A stretch of DNA of 64,000 bases from Salinivibrio sp. ES.052 (GCF_900141775.1 NZ_FSRI01000001.1:186001-250000); one strand, 5' to 3'; numbered from the stretch's first letter, positions 45,482 through 55,897 are shown. Translations and numbers: made by a program. Notes: a model not told the origin generated them from the letters alone.

Positions 45482-46174
45482 TCAGAAATTAACCGTTACT
45501 TCACCGACCGCTGAGATTGTAGCATCGACAATACGATTAGATTTATTGTTCTTTACTTTTATTTGCTCACCAAGAGCACCGTCACTTAATGCCGTACCTT
45601 TTGCAACAATGTTGAGTCCGTTTCCTTGCGCAGTGATCAAAACGTCATCATTTCGACACACGGCACAGACATCGTTACTGCTGATCGGCTCGCCAATCCC
45701 TACTGTCCGTTTGACTTTAGAGCCAATCAACCGAGCAGGTTGGGTATAGGTTTGGCCGCGTTGAAACCGACTATTTACCATTTGAATGGTTAGATCACTT
45801 GAAGCAAGAGCCATGCCACGATTTAGCGGTCGTCGCGCAACAACCGAGGGTGTCATGAGCTCAATTTTAACCGGAATATACACTTGCCAGTTGTCTCGAT
45901 CACAAGACACCATAACCGTGACGGAGGTATTAACCTGTTGTCGACCTGGTACCTTTGTATCCAGCGCTATTGGACAGTCTGTTAAACGCATTCGAGAATC
46001 AAGGTTACCCGCAGCGATATTGAGTTCGCCGTTTTTTGGCACGGAAATAATTCCTGCAACATGTTGTTCCGCGGCATCTTGCACCGCTTCAATTTGACTT
46101 ACTGTTGCAGCGGCTATACTTACGCTAAAGCCAGAAAGCAAAGTGACGATAAATAAACGCAATATCTTGGACAT
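45482..46174 (-). CDS. flgA: Flagellar P-ring assembly chaperone FlgA
   Basis: 230 residues with a signal peptide (FIVTLLSGFSVSIAAA), an SAF-like domain (PLNRGMALASSDLTIQMVNSR) and the C-terminal beta part (GNGLNIVAKGTALSDGALGEQIKVKN) shared by FlgA proteins, which help FlgI form the P ring in the periplasm. Minus strand, divergent from cheV. Confidence 0.93.
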   Translation of the reverse strand: MSKILRLFIVTLLSGFSVSIAAATVSQIEAVQDAAEQHVAGIISVPKNGELNIAAGNLDSRMRLTDCPIALDTKVPGRQQVNTSVTVMVSCDRDNWQVYIPVKIELMTPSVVARRPLNRGMALASSDLTIQMVNSRFQRGQTYTQPARLIGSKVKRTVGIGEPISSNDVCAVCRNDDVLITAQGNGLNIVAKGTALSDGALGEQIKVKNNKSNRIVDATISAVGEVTVNF

Positions 46175-46298
46175 AGTTCCAAACCATCAGTAGCGGACAA
46201 AGAAGAAATTTTCCCTTCTTTCTCGAGAGTCATGTGATTAACCACTATGATTACCATGCTACTCTACAAAAAAAATGGGGCAATATGGAGTTTATCTT

Positions 46299-47222
46299 AT
46301 GACAGGTGGTGTTCTTGATTCGGTCAACCAGCGCACGCAGTTGGTGGGGCAAAACCGTTTAGAGCTGTTGACTTTCCGCCTGATGAGAAAACAGCGCTTT
46401 GGCATTAATGTTTTTAAAGTCAAGGAAGTGTTGCAGTGCCCTCGACTCACAGCAATGGCGAATTTGCATCCTCTCGTTAAAGGGGTGGCCCATATCCGCG
46501 GTCAAACCGTCTCTGTCATTGATATGAGTCTAGCAACAGGCGGGCCAGCTATACCTGATCCAGAGAATCGCTTTGTGATCATTGCAGAGTTCAACCGTTC
46601 CATGCAGGGCTTTTTAGTTGGCTCGGTAGAGCGGATCGTCAATATGAACTGGGAAAAAATTCTGCCGCCGCCGCAAGGGACCGGACGGTCACATTACCTC
46701 ACGGCAGTGACCGAAATTGATAATGAGCTGGTAGAAGTCCTCGATGTTGAGAAGATTCTCAATGAAATCGCGCCAGTGAATGAAGATGTCAGTGAAGAAG
46801 TCTTATCGAAACGTCAAGAAAGGGAAGAAAGTGCGCCGAGCCAAGTATTGGTGGCGGATGACTCCAGTGTCGCTCGACGTCAGGTTAAACGCGCGGTTGA
46901 AAGTGTCGGTTATGACGTTATTTTGGTGCAAGATGGTAAAGAAGCACTCGAAAAATTGAAAGAAATGGCCGCCGAAGGAAATATCTACAGCCAACTAGCC
47001 TTGGTGATCTCAGATATCGAAATGCCTGAAATGGACGGGTATACGCTTACCACAGAGATTAGAAAAGATTCGAGTCTTAAAGATCTTCATGTAGTATTAC
47101 ACTCATCCCTAAGTGGCGTATTTAACGAGGCCATGGTTCAACGTGTAGGAGCCAACTCGTTCATTGCTAAGTTCGATCCAGATGAATTGGGCTCTGCCGT
47201 CATTGAGGCGGTTAAGTCGTAA
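46299..47222 (+). CDS. cheV: Chemotaxis adaptor CheV
   Basis: 307 residues from ATG 46299 (TATGGAG upstream). N-terminal CheW-like domain (FGINVFKVKEVLQCPRLTAMANLHPLVKGVAHIRGQTVSVIDM) and C-terminal receiver domain with the phosphorylatable Asp in ALVISDIEMPEMDGYTL and Lys in AKFDPDEL. CheV couples receptors to CheA with phosphorylation-dependent adaptation. Forms an operon with cheR, as in Vibrio. Confidence 0.94.
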   Translation: MTGGVLDSVNQRTQLVGQNRLELLTFRLMRKQRFGINVFKVKEVLQCPRLTAMANLHPLVKGVAHIRGQTVSVIDMSLATGGPAIPDPENRFVIIAEFNRSMQGFLVGSVERIVNMNWEKILPPPQGTGRSHYLTAVTEIDNELVEVLDVEKILNEIAPVNEDVSEEVLSKRQEREESAPSQVLVADDSSVARRQVKRAVESVGYDVILVQDGKEALEKLKEMAAEGNIYSQLALVISDIEMPEMDGYTLTTEIRKDSSLKDLHVVLHSSLSGVFNEAMVQRVGANSFIAKFDPDELGSAVIEAVKS

Positions 47223-47248
47223 CGCAACCAGAGCGATTGAGTTAATTA

Positions 47249-48076
47249 ATGACAAATGTAGCAATCAGTGACCAAGAGTATCGGGATTTCTGTAAACACC
47301 TTGAAGCCAAGTGTGGGATCGTGCTCGGAGACAGTAAACAGTATTTGGTGCGTAGCCGTTTAAGTCCGCTCGTGAATAAATTTGGCTTGGCGTCATTGTC
47401 AGAATTGGTCAAGTCGGTGATCACTGGGCGAAATCGTGAACTGGCTGTCGCCGCCATTGATGCGATGACGACGAATGAAACCTTGTGGTTTCGTGATACC
47501 TATCCATATGAGGTATTAGCACACCGTCTGTTACCGGAGCTGGCGAAGTCACGAAAACCTATCAAAATATGGTCGTCAGCCAGTTCATCTGGACAAGAAC
47601 CTTATTCGATTGCCATGACGGTCGCGGAGACACAGCAGCGTAAACCAGGGATGCTCGGAAGCGTGAGCATTACCGCGACCGATATTTCAACGTCGATGCT
47701 AGAGGCCTGCCGTCAGGGAATTTACGACAATTTGGCTCTCGGCCGTGGCTTGTCCCCTGAACGGCGACGTACCTTTTTTGAAGAGGCGGACGACGGGAAA
47801 ATGCGGATAAAAGAGAACATCAAGCGGATGGTCACTTTCCGTCCGCAAAACTTGATGGAAAGTTACAGTTTGTTGGGGAAATTTGACATCATTTTTTGTC
47901 GTAATGTATTGATTTATTTCTCACCTGACATGAAAGCAAAAGTGCTCAACCAAATGGCGGGTGCGCTCAATCCGGGCGGTTACTTGATTCTCGGAGCATC
48001 AGAATCACTCACTGGCTTGACCGATAAATTTGAGATGATCCGCTGTAATCCGGGCATTATCTATAAGCTGAAGTGA
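47249..48076 (+). CDS. cheR: Chemotaxis protein methyltransferase CheR
   Basis: 275 residues with an N-terminal helical domain and the SAM-dependent fold: IKIWSSASSSGQEPYSIAM, ITATDIS, and FDIIFCRNVLIYFSPDMKAKVL. It methylates receptor glutamates for adaptation. 26 nt after cheV; terminated at 48085. Confidence 0.95.
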   Translation: MTNVAISDQEYRDFCKHLEAKCGIVLGDSKQYLVRSRLSPLVNKFGLASLSELVKSVITGRNRELAVAAIDAMTTNETLWFRDTYPYEVLAHRLLPELAKSRKPIKIWSSASSSGQEPYSIAMTVAETQQRKPGMLGSVSITATDISTSMLEACRQGIYDNLALGRGLSPERRRTFFEEADDGKMRIKENIKRMVTFRPQNLMESYSLLGKFDIIFCRNVLIYFSPDMKAKVLNQMAGALNPGGYLILGASESLTGLTDKFEMIRCNPGIIYKLK

Positions 48077-48084
48077 TCCTTTCT

Positions 48085-48113
48085 AAAGCGGCACATTGTT
48101 TGCCGCTTTTTTA
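48085..48113 (+). terminator. cheVR terminator
   Basis: AAAGCGGCA, loop CATTGTT, TGCCGCTTTTTT. Confidence 0.88.
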
Positions 48114-48213
48114 TAGGTAGGCATCGCGATCCATGTCGACTCACTATTCATGGTTACACTCGAACCCCGCATCCCACCTGACTCCAACATAAAAAACAGA
48201 CCAAAATTGAAAC

Positions 48214-48230
48214 TTGGCACCCTGTTTGCT
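48214..48230 (+). promoter_or_regulatory. Sigma-54 promoter of flgBCDE
   Basis: TTGGCAC-CCTGT-TTGCT: -24 GG at 48216-48217 and -12 GC at 48228-48229, exactly 10 nt apart. Near-perfect consensus; expected under FlrC control in Vibrio. Confidence 0.9.
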
Positions 48231-48262
48231 TTATTTCATGTAGTAGAACTCGGAGGTTGTCC

Positions 48263-48658
48263 ATGGCGATCACATTTGACAATGCATTAGGCGTGCATCA
48301 GCACACCGTCGGCGTAAGAGGTAAGCGGGCAGAAACGTTGTCTAGCAATATCGCTAATGCCAATACGCCAGGCTATAAGGCGCAAGACATTGACTTTCAG
48401 CGTGCCCTTAAGGCGGCAACATCCGGGGCAAATATTGGCCTAAGTCGCACCAATGAGCGGCACATTGCTGCCTCTACCCACGTGATGGGAGAGAAGAAGT
48501 ACCGTATCCCAACACAGCCGGATACGGGAGATGGCAATACGGTTGATGAGCAACTAGAAAAGAATTTATTCATGCAGAATGCATTGGAATACCAAGCCTC
48601 ACTTGATTTTCTTGGCTCTAAGTTCAAGAACATGAAGAAGGCATTGAATGGGAAATAA
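48263..48658 (+). CDS. flgB: Flagellar proximal rod protein FlgB
   Basis: 131 residues from ATG 48263, 6 nt after CGGAGG. N-terminal AITFDNALGVHQHTVGVRGKRAETLSSNIANANTPGYKAQDIDF is the rod-protein signature. First gene of the rod-hook operon under a sigma-54 promoter, 3 nt before flgC. Confidence 0.95.
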   Translation: MAITFDNALGVHQHTVGVRGKRAETLSSNIANANTPGYKAQDIDFQRALKAATSGANIGLSRTNERHIAASTHVMGEKKYRIPTQPDTGDGNTVDEQLEKNLFMQNALEYQASLDFLGSKFKNMKKALNGK

Positions 48659-48661
48659 TCG

Positions 48662-49075
48662 ATGAGTTTGTTTAATATTTTTAACGTGTCGGGATCGGCG
48701 ATGAGTGCCGAATCAGTACGATTGAACACCACATCAAGCAACCTGGCCAATGCCAATTCGGTGAGCAGCTCTGCTGAAGAAACTTATCGAGCCCGGCATC
48801 CGATTTTCTCTGCGGAGCTTAACCGCTTCAAGCAGCAGGGCGAGAGTGTGCCGGTTAATATTGACGGTATTGTGGAAAGCCAAAAACCATTACGTGCGGA
48901 ATATAACCCAGATCATCCGATGTCGAATGAAGAGGGTTATATCTTTAAACCGAACGTCAATGTAATGGAAGAAATGGCGAACATGATTTCTGCATCGCGG
49001 GCCTACCAAACCAATGTACAGGTGGCCGATGCGAGTAAACAAATGCTGATGCGTACGCTTCAGATGGGGCAGTAA
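48662..49075 (+). CDS. flgC: Flagellar proximal rod protein FlgC
   Basis: 137 residues; SLFNIFNVSGSAMSAESVRLNTTSSNLANANS at the start and VNVMEEMANMISASRAYQTNVQVADASKQM at the end, the conserved axial-protein segments that form the coiled-coil core. Confidence 0.95.
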   Translation: MSLFNIFNVSGSAMSAESVRLNTTSSNLANANSVSSSAEETYRARHPIFSAELNRFKQQGESVPVNIDGIVESQKPLRAEYNPDHPMSNEEGYIFKPNVNVMEEMANMISASRAYQTNVQVADASKQMLMRTLQMGQ

Positions 49076-49089
49076 TGTAGGAGGCGAAG

Positions 49090-49833
49090 ATGGCCGGAAT
49101 CGACGGTACAGGTTCGAGTAACGGACTGTCCTACATTGACCAGCTAAAGGCGCAGCAAGAGAAAAAACTGCAAGAGAGCCAGGATACAACAACGGGTAAA
49201 CAGGCACTCGAACAGGAAGATTTCCTCTCTCTGCTCACCAAGCAGCTGTCACAACAGGATCCGTTCAAGCCTGTCGATAATGACAAGATGATCTCACAGA
49301 TGGCGTCTTTTGCCACGGTAGAAGGGATCGGCAAGATGAACAATCAGTTTGATTCGTTCAATGAGTCGATTACGTCTAACCAAGCATTGCAAGCGTCATC
49401 CTTGGTCGGACGTGATGTCCTTGTGCCTGGCTCTACAGGTGTTAAAGGAGAGGCGGGTGGCGTCGCGGGGATGGTGAAATTACCGCGTGCGCTCGATAAC
49501 GTCAGTGTTCGGGTTGAAAACGAGCAAGGACAACTGCTGAGAACATTCAGTATGGGCGCCAAGCCACCCGGTGATCACCGCGTGGAATGGGATGGGCTAG
49601 ATGATAGTGGCAATCCCATGCCGGAAGGCACCTATAAGCTCAAAGTCAGCGGTATGGTTGATGGCAAAACACAAGAGTTCGATGTGTCGACCTATGCCAA
49701 TGTAAACAGTGTCTTGCTGGGGAATGGCGATGGCAACGTGATGCTCAATCTTGCCGGCTTCTCCTCACCGTTTAAGCTTGCTGAAGTGCTAGAGGTCGGT
49801 AACGCCGACGTCGGAAATGTGACGAAAGGCTAA
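49090..49833 (+). CDS. flgD: Flagellar hook capping protein FlgD
   Basis: 247 residues: N-terminal FLSLLTKQLSQQDPFKPVDNDKMISQMASFATVEGI and a beta-rich C-terminal part (VEWDGLDDSGNPMPEGTYKLKVSG). It caps the growing hook and is discarded when FlgK arrives. ATG follows GTAGGAGG. Confidence 0.95.
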   Translation: MAGIDGTGSSNGLSYIDQLKAQQEKKLQESQDTTTGKQALEQEDFLSLLTKQLSQQDPFKPVDNDKMISQMASFATVEGIGKMNNQFDSFNESITSNQALQASSLVGRDVLVPGSTGVKGEAGGVAGMVKLPRALDNVSVRVENEQGQLLRTFSMGAKPPGDHRVEWDGLDDSGNPMPEGTYKLKVSGMVDGKTQEFDVSTYANVNSVLLGNGDGNVMLNLAGFSSPFKLAEVLEVGNADVGNVTKG

Positions 49834-49857
49834 CCGATTTATTAGGAGTGAAAAGCC

Positions 49858-51171
49858 ATGGGTTTTAATATTGCGTTAAGTGGCCTTGGTGCGGCCCAGA
49901 AAGACATGAACACCACCAGTAACAACATCTCTAACGCCAATACGTATGGCTTTAAGGAATCACGTGCTGAGTTTGGTGATGTCTACTCAACCTCAATCTT
50001 CTCCAATTCGAAGACCACTAACGGTACCGGTGTACAGACGTCGACCGTGGCGCAGCAGTTCCACGAAGGCTCGAGTATCTACACCAATAACCCGCTCGAT
50101 TTGCGGATTAGCGGTAATGGCTTTTTCGGTGTGTCAAATGACAAGCTGCAAACCAATGATTATCACCTAACGCGAAACGGTGCCTTCCACCTTGATAAAA
50201 ATAACGACATTATCAACTCTGAAGGCCAGTACTTACTGGGTTATAATGTCGACCCTGATACCCAGCAGGTTTCTTCTTATGAGCCCCAATCTCTGAATGT
50301 GCCGGATCAATTTGGTCAGCCTCGTGCGTCACAAAATGTGGATATTGGTTTGAACTTGCCAGCTGGTGGAGCAGAGAAAGATCCCGCGCAGTTTAATTTT
50401 GAAGACCCAGAAACCTACAACAAGCAAACCTCTGCAACGGTGTATGACTCGCTCGGTCAGCCTTACAAGCTATCGACCTATTATGTCAAGGGCAACGATC
50501 CTGCCACCCCAAACAGTTGGTCGGTTTACTACACCATGACAGATCCTGAAGGTGAGAAGCCGGTGAATATCCAAGGGGGGAATTCAACCAATGCAGCGGG
50601 GCAGGTGGGTCACACTGTCGACTTTAACTCTGATGGCTCGGTGAACAGTATCAATGGCGGTAACCCGATAGTGACCGATGCACTGGGGCCAGCAGGCGCT
50701 GGATTGGAAATGAATGGTGCTAACGGTGACCAGCAGCTCACGCTCAATTTTGATAATCCGACCCAGTATGCGGCCCCTTTTGAGATGCGTAAATTCACCG
50801 ATGATGGTGCAACCACCGGCTATCTCACTAAGGTCGATATTGATCCTAAAGGCACCATCATGGCGACATACAGTAATGGTGAAAATGTAGCATTAGGACG
50901 GGTTGGTATGGTGCGTGTTGCCAACCAGCAAGGCTTGGCACAGGTTGGTAATACTCAGTGGGATATCACCCAAGATTCAGGTGACCCCATCTTTGGTGAA
51001 GCGATGCAAGGGGCATTTGGCCAAGTCAAAAGCGGGACGATTGAGCAATCAAACATTGATATGACCCAGGAACTCGTCGACTTGATCACGGCGCAGCGTA
51101 ACTTCCAGGCGAACTCGCGCGCCTTGGAAGTGAGCAACCAGATGCAACAAAACATCCTACAGATCCGTTAG
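49858..51171 (+). CDS. flgE: Flagellar hook protein FlgE
   Basis: 437 residues; GFNIALSGLGAAQKDMNTTSNNISNANTYGFKESRAEFGDVY at the start, central surface domains, and FGQVKSGTIEQSNIDMTQELVDLITAQRNFQANSRALEVSNQM at the end. Polymerises to form the universal joint. A terminator follows, then a new sigma-54 promoter for flgF. Confidence 0.95.
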   Translation: MGFNIALSGLGAAQKDMNTTSNNISNANTYGFKESRAEFGDVYSTSIFSNSKTTNGTGVQTSTVAQQFHEGSSIYTNNPLDLRISGNGFFGVSNDKLQTNDYHLTRNGAFHLDKNNDIINSEGQYLLGYNVDPDTQQVSSYEPQSLNVPDQFGQPRASQNVDIGLNLPAGGAEKDPAQFNFEDPETYNKQTSATVYDSLGQPYKLSTYYVKGNDPATPNSWSVYYTMTDPEGEKPVNIQGGNSTNAAGQVGHTVDFNSDGSVNSINGGNPIVTDALGPAGAGLEMNGANGDQQLTLNFDNPTQYAAPFEMRKFTDDGATTGYLTKVDIDPKGTIMATYSNGENVALGRVGMVRVANQQGLAQVGNTQWDITQDSGDPIFGEAMQGAFGQVKSGTIEQSNIDMTQELVDLITAQRNFQANSRALEVSNQMQQNILQIR

Positions 51172-51182
51172 AGACGATAGGT

Positions 51183-51217
51183 CTTGCCGCCGGCTGAGAT
51201 GGCGGCAAGGCTTTTCC
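51183..51217 (+). terminator. Terminator between flgE and flgF
   Basis: CTTGCCGCC, 9-nt loop, GGCGGCAAG, then GCTTTTCCATTTTTTT. A strong 9-bp stem that splits the rod-hook operon. Confidence 0.82.
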
Positions 51218-51289
51218 ATTTTTTTACCATCCTCTTTTCTTCCTTGGCTTTTTTATTCCTATCCTTTTGAAAAATAACGCACTAAATTA

Positions 51290-51306
51290 GTGGCACGCTC
51301 TTTGCT
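51290..51306 (+). promoter_or_regulatory. Sigma-54 promoter of flgFGHIJ
   Basis: GTGGCACG-CTCT-TTGCT: -24 GG at 51292-51293, -12 GC at 51304-51305. Matches the TGGCACG-N4-TTGCW consensus fully. Confidence 0.92.
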
Positions 51307-51341
51307 TTGTTCTATGTAGAACGATTGTGGAGGCAACCAAT

Positions 51342-52091
51342 ATGGATCGCGCGTTATACCTCGCCATGAGTGGCGCAAAGCAAGATATGCAGGCAATGCA
51401 GTTGCGCGCCAACAATCTGGCTAATGTCAGCACCACGGGATTCCGAGCTGATCTCGAGCAGTCTCGATCGATGCAAGCATACGGAGAGGGCTTGCCAAGC
51501 CGAGTCTTTAACATGACCGAGCGACCCGGGTATAGCTTCCAACAAGGTTCAACAATCACGACGGGCCGTAATCTCGATGTTGCCGTTCAAGGCGACGGTT
51601 GGATGTCTGTGTTGGATAGTCAAGGGCAAGAAGGTTACACCCGAGCGGGCCACCTTAAAGTGGACCAAACCGGGTTACTGCAAAATAGTAACGGTAACCT
51701 CATACTTGGCGAAAACGGCGGGCCGATCTTTATCCCATTACCGGCCGCGAAGATAGAAGTGGGTAAAGACGGGGGGGTCTCTGTACTCCCCCAAGGTGCG
51801 CCAGCTGACGCGATGGAAGTGGTAGATAGAATCAAACTGGTTCGCCCAGATAACCAAGATCTCTTCAAAGACAAAGACGGCGTGTTTAAACCGAAAGAAC
51901 TAGGCACCGTATTTCCGGCTGATGCAGGGGTGACACTACAAACGGGTGCGTTAGAAGGCAGTAATGTCAATGCTGTCGGTGAGATGACAGGGCTAATTGA
52001 CTTGCAACGTCATTTTGAAATGCAAGTGAAGTTAATGAAAACCGCAGAAAAAATGGACGAGTCGTCAGCATCGCTATTACGGCTTGGCTAA
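51342..52091 (+). CDS. flgF: Flagellar proximal rod protein FlgF
   Basis: 249 residues from ATG 51342 (GTGGAGG upstream). MDRALYLAMSGAKQDMQAMQLRANNLANVSTTGFRADL at the start; VNAVGEMTGLIDLQRHFEMQVKLMKTAEKMDESS at the end. First gene after an internal terminator and a new sigma-54 promoter, 22 nt from flgG. Confidence 0.95.
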   Translation: MDRALYLAMSGAKQDMQAMQLRANNLANVSTTGFRADLEQSRSMQAYGEGLPSRVFNMTERPGYSFQQGSTITTGRNLDVAVQGDGWMSVLDSQGQEGYTRAGHLKVDQTGLLQNSNGNLILGENGGPIFIPLPAAKIEVGKDGGVSVLPQGAPADAMEVVDRIKLVRPDNQDLFKDKDGVFKPKELGTVFPADAGVTLQTGALEGSNVNAVGEMTGLIDLQRHFEMQVKLMKTAEKMDESSASLLRLG

Positions 52092-52113
52092 GGTTTATTA
52101 AGAGGAAGTAATT

Positions 52114-52902
52114 ATGCATCCAGCATTATGGGTCAGTAAAACCGGACTTGATGCGCAGCAGACCAATATTTCGACCATTTCGAATAACTTAGCCAACGCA
52201 TCAACCATCGGCTTTAAAAAATCGCGTGCGGTGTTCGAAGATCTTTTCTATCAAAACATTAATCAGCCGGGTGGTCAGTCTTCTCAGAATACGGAGTTGC
52301 CGAGTGGTTTGATGCTGGGGGCCGGCTCAAAGGTGGTTGCCACGCAACGCGTACATACCAACGGTAATGTACAAACCACAGACAACGCGCTCGATATGAT
52401 GATCGAAGGGGATGGCTTTTTCCAAGTACTGCTCCCCGATGGCAACATTGGTTATCAGCGTAATGGTCAATTTACCTTGAATGACGAAGGGACGATCGTT
52501 ACCTCGGGCTCAGGGTATACGTTAGAGCCTGAGATCACGGTGCCTGAGGACGCAGTACAAATAACCGTGGGGACCGATGGTGAAGTCTCTGTACGGTTAC
52601 GTGGCCAGCAAGAAAACCAAGTGCTGGGCCAACTCACGACGGTTGATTTTATTAACCCAGGCGGCTTGGAGCCTGTTGGCCAGAATATTTACTTGCCAAC
52701 AGGAGCAAGTGGCGACCCGCAAGAAGGGGTGCCAGGACTCGATGGGTTTGGTGAAGTGAAACAATCCATGCTTGAGACCTCGAACGTGAACGTCACTGAA
52801 GAGCTGGTTAACATGATTGAGGCACAACGTGTTTATGAGATGAACTCTAAAGTGATCTCATCCGTTGACCAAATGCTCAGCTATGTGAATCAACAGCTGT
52901 AA
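52114..52902 (+). CDS. flgG: Flagellar distal rod protein FlgG
   Basis: 262 residues; [43 protein letters not shown] and the C-terminal [41 protein letters not shown]. Length is the family's constant length. Precedes flgH by 19 nt. Confidence 0.96.
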   Translation: MHPALWVSKTGLDAQQTNISTISNNLANASTIGFKKSRAVFEDLFYQNINQPGGQSSQNTELPSGLMLGAGSKVVATQRVHTNGNVQTTDNALDMMIEGDGFFQVLLPDGNIGYQRNGQFTLNDEGTIVTSGSGYTLEPEITVPEDAVQITVGTDGEVSVRLRGQQENQVLGQLTTVDFINPGGLEPVGQNIYLPTGASGDPQEGVPGLDGFGEVKQSMLETSNVNVTEELVNMIEAQRVYEMNSKVISSVDQMLSYVNQQL

Positions 52903-52921
52903 GTCAGGTAAGGAGGCAATG

Positions 52922-53716
52922 ATGGCGATACAACGCGTATTAATTTCGAGCCTTTTCCTTGCGACCTTGCTGGGGCTGGGCGGCTGTTCATTGCCGGGGC
53001 AACAAGACACTGGCAGTGATCTTGACCAAGCCACCTCGACCACTGATGCGGTAGAAGGGGATACCACGCCGGACAGTGAAGGGTTGATTGGTTTATTACG
53101 TCAACGTGAAGACCCAAAAGCAGACGATCCGGCTTGGTCACCGATTCAGCCGCAACAACCGCCCGAGCATTACGCCACGGCGACAGGCTCCTTATTCAAC
53201 GTTAATGACCAGCGCGACCTGTACGATGGCTCAAAACCACGTGGTTTAGGTGACATTGTTACCGTGATGCTGGAAGAAAACACCCAAGCGCAAAAGAGTG
53301 CGAGCTCTGATCTGGCCAAATCGAATGATCTGAGTATGGATCCCTTATCGCTAGGCGGAGAGGAGATCACCATTGGTGAGCGTACGCTATCGTACGAAGT
53401 AAGCAACGATAACTCGGTCACCGGTTCCACCTCTGCGGATCAAAGCAATAGCTTACAAGGCTCTATTTCTGTTCAGGTGGTGGATGTGCTCGCGAATGGC
53501 AACCTGATGGTACGTGGCGAAAAGTGGTTAACCTTGAACTCAGGGGATGAATATATCCGCCTAAGTGGCACGATCCGTCCCGCTGATATTGGTTCGGACA
53601 ACACCATTGCCTCGACACGCATTTCCAACGCAAGAATTCAGTATTCAGGTACGGGCGAGCGACAAGATACCCAAGAGCAAGGCTGGTTGGCACGATTCTT
53701 TAATGTCACCTTGTAG
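52922..53716 (+). CDS. flgH: Flagellar L-ring protein FlgH
   Basis: 264 residues from ATG 52922, preferred over ATG 52919 because AAGGAGG ends 5 nt before it. Lipobox [46 protein letters not shown] and the later [25 protein letters not shown] and [13 protein letters not shown] are the L-ring signatures. Outer-membrane bushing of the rod; its N-terminus is slightly longer than usual because of an acidic linker. Confidence 0.95.
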   Translation: MAIQRVLISSLFLATLLGLGGCSLPGQQDTGSDLDQATSTTDAVEGDTTPDSEGLIGLLRQREDPKADDPAWSPIQPQQPPEHYATATGSLFNVNDQRDLYDGSKPRGLGDIVTVMLEENTQAQKSASSDLAKSNDLSMDPLSLGGEEITIGERTLSYEVSNDNSVTGSTSADQSNSLQGSISVQVVDVLANGNLMVRGEKWLTLNSGDEYIRLSGTIRPADIGSDNTIASTRISNARIQYSGTGERQDTQEQGWLARFFNVTL

Positions 53717-53741
53717 CCCTATAATGTGACGGAGAGTTGAC

Positions 53742-54830
53742 GTGAAAAAGTGGTTATTATCGATAGTCTTGCTGGTTATGGCCACGCCAAGTCTCGCGGC
53801 TCGAATAAAAGATGTTTCGGAAGTGGCTGGGGTGCGCAGTAACACCTTAACAGGATATGGCTTGGTCGTCGGTTTGCCAGGCACAGGGGAGAGCACGCCC
53901 TTTACTGATCAAAGCTTTAAATCGATGCTAGAGAACTTTGGCATACAACTTCCTCCCGATATCAACCCGCAAGCGGCAAACATTGCCGCGGTAGCCGTGA
54001 CGGCTGATCTACCGGCGTTTGCTAAACAAGGTCAAAAACTTGACGTTACCGTTTCTTCGATTGGTTCTGCTGAGAGCTTACGGGGAGGAACGTTACTTCA
54101 AACCTTTCTGAAAGGGTTGGACGGTAACGTGTATGCAACCGCACAAGGTAATTTGATTGTAGGTGGCTTTAGCGCCACGGGGGCCGACGGCTCTCAGTTG
54201 GTCGGGAACACGCCCACAGTGGGTCGAATTACCAATGGCGCATCGGTCGAACGTGAAGTCCCTAACCCTTTTGGGCGTGGCGACCACTTAACATTTAACC
54301 TTTTCCAGTCCGACTTTACGACGGCTCAGCGCATGGCAGATGCAATTAATCGCTTTTTAGGGCCATCGACGGCCTCAGCTATGGATGCCACTTCTATCCG
54401 TGTCAGAGCACCGCGTGATGTGAGTCAGCGTGTAGCATTTTTATCGACAGTCGAGAATATTGAATTCCAACCGGGTGATGCAGCAGCCAAAATTATCGTT
54501 AATTCTCGTACAGGAACGATCGTCGTTGGGCAAAATGTGCGCCTTCGCCCCGCGGCTATCACACATGGCGGAATGACAGTGTCGATCCAAGAGGATTTTA
54601 ATGTCGATCAACCTAACCCATTTGGCGGTGGCGAAGCCGTGGTCACGCCAGATACCGAGATCAATGTTGAAGAAGAAGAGGGACGAATGTTTCACTTCAA
54701 ACCCGGCGTGACATTAGATGACTTGGTGCGTGCGGTTAATGGGGTTGGCGCTGCGCCGTCCGATCTGATGGCGATTCTACAAGCGCTGAAACAAGCCGGG
54801 GCCATCGATGGCCAACTGATAGTGATATAG
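53742..54830 (+). CDS. flgI: Flagellar P-ring protein FlgI
   Basis: 362 residues from GTG 53742 (ACGGAGAG upstream). Signal peptide [46 protein letters not shown] is the family start, and [44 protein letters not shown] lies near the end. It forms the P ring in the peptidoglycan layer with FlgA's help. Confidence 0.96.
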   Translation: MKKWLLSIVLLVMATPSLAARIKDVSEVAGVRSNTLTGYGLVVGLPGTGESTPFTDQSFKSMLENFGIQLPPDINPQAANIAAVAVTADLPAFAKQGQKLDVTVSSIGSAESLRGGTLLQTFLKGLDGNVYATAQGNLIVGGFSATGADGSQLVGNTPTVGRITNGASVEREVPNPFGRGDHLTFNLFQSDFTTAQRMADAINRFLGPSTASAMDATSIRVRAPRDVSQRVAFLSTVENIEFQPGDAAAKIIVNSRTGTIVVGQNVRLRPAAITHGGMTVSIQEDFNVDQPNPFGGGEAVVTPDTEINVEEEEGRMFHFKPGVTLDDLVRAVNGVGAAPSDLMAILQALKQAGAIDGQLIVI

Positions 54831-54839
54831 GTCAACGCA

Positions 54840-55790
54840 ATGAAATCTCCTGTTGATAGCCAATTTGTACACGATATAAGTCAGCTTGATTCGTTACGTC
54901 GCCAAGCGGTAAAAGGCGGAGAAGGCGATGAGAAAGCGGCATTACGTTCCGCGGCAGAACAATTTGAATCGTTATTTACGCAGATGCTGTTTAAGTCGAT
55001 GCGGGATGCTAATGAAGCGTTCGAATCTGATTTGATCGATGATCGAACCTCCAAGTTCTACGAGCAAATGGCAGACGAGCAGATGGCGAGTGAACTCAGC
55101 CGAGAGGGATCACTTGGCTTGGCGGATATGATTGTTGAACAACTAGGCCGTGCACAAGGTGATAATAAATCTGATTTAGAAAATGCGGCCCGGGCGTCAG
55201 CGCAATCACTTCCCCTTGATCAAATCCGAAGTAGAGAGGCGGCAGAAAAAGCAATTGCGGCATTGGACAGTCAGTCTATCGCTCCCCCGAGAGTGGATCG
55301 CTCTCCTGTACAGCGTGGTGAAAACTTTGACTCTCCCGCATCATTTGTCGATACCTTAGCCCCACATGCACGTCGTGCGGCCCGTGCGTTGGGCACCGAT
55401 CCGGCAATTATTCTTGCCCAAGCGGCGCTAGAAACGGGATGGGGACAAAAGGTTATCGCCAATGCCCGTGACAACAGTCACAACTTGTTTAATATTAAGG
55501 CTGATCAACGTTGGGGGGGCGATAAAGTTGCCACACAAACGCTTGAAGTGTATGACGGGATCCCGGTTAAAGAAACGGCAAGCTTTCGCTCTTACCCCTC
55601 CTATCAAGACAGTTTTGATGATTTCGTCTCATTTTTGCGTGATAACCCGCGCTATGAGCAAGCCTTATCGCAATCAGCCCAACCTGAACGGTTCATTCGT
55701 GAGCTTCATCAGGCGGGGTATGCCACCGATCCGGAATACGCTGATAAAGTGATCCGCGTCCTTGACCAAGTGCGTGGCATGATGGATTAA
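54840..55790 (+). CDS. flgJ: Peptidoglycan hydrolase/rod cap FlgJ
   Basis: 316 residues with two domains: an N-terminal rod-capping part (EQFESLFTQMLFKSMRDANEAFESDLID) and a C-terminal glucosaminidase (IILAQAALETGWGQKVIANARDNSHNLFNIKADQRWGG) with the catalytic Glu in LETGWG. It opens the cell wall for the rod. Last gene of the flgF operon; GGCAAG/CTTGCC plus a T-rich tract follow at 55801. Confidence 0.95.
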   Translation: MKSPVDSQFVHDISQLDSLRRQAVKGGEGDEKAALRSAAEQFESLFTQMLFKSMRDANEAFESDLIDDRTSKFYEQMADEQMASELSREGSLGLADMIVEQLGRAQGDNKSDLENAARASAQSLPLDQIRSREAAEKAIAALDSQSIAPPRVDRSPVQRGENFDSPASFVDTLAPHARRAARALGTDPAIILAQAALETGWGQKVIANARDNSHNLFNIKADQRWGGDKVATQTLEVYDGIPVKETASFRSYPSYQDSFDDFVSFLRDNPRYEQALSQSAQPERFIRELHQAGYATDPEYADKVIRVLDQVRGMMD

Positions 55791-55897
55791 GATAGCGGCA
55801 GGCAAGGGCTTGCCGTTTTGCTTTTTTATCTCCTTGAAGATTGTTTTTTATCTTTTAAGTATATGATTTAATTTAATATTAAACTAAAACCCCTCCT

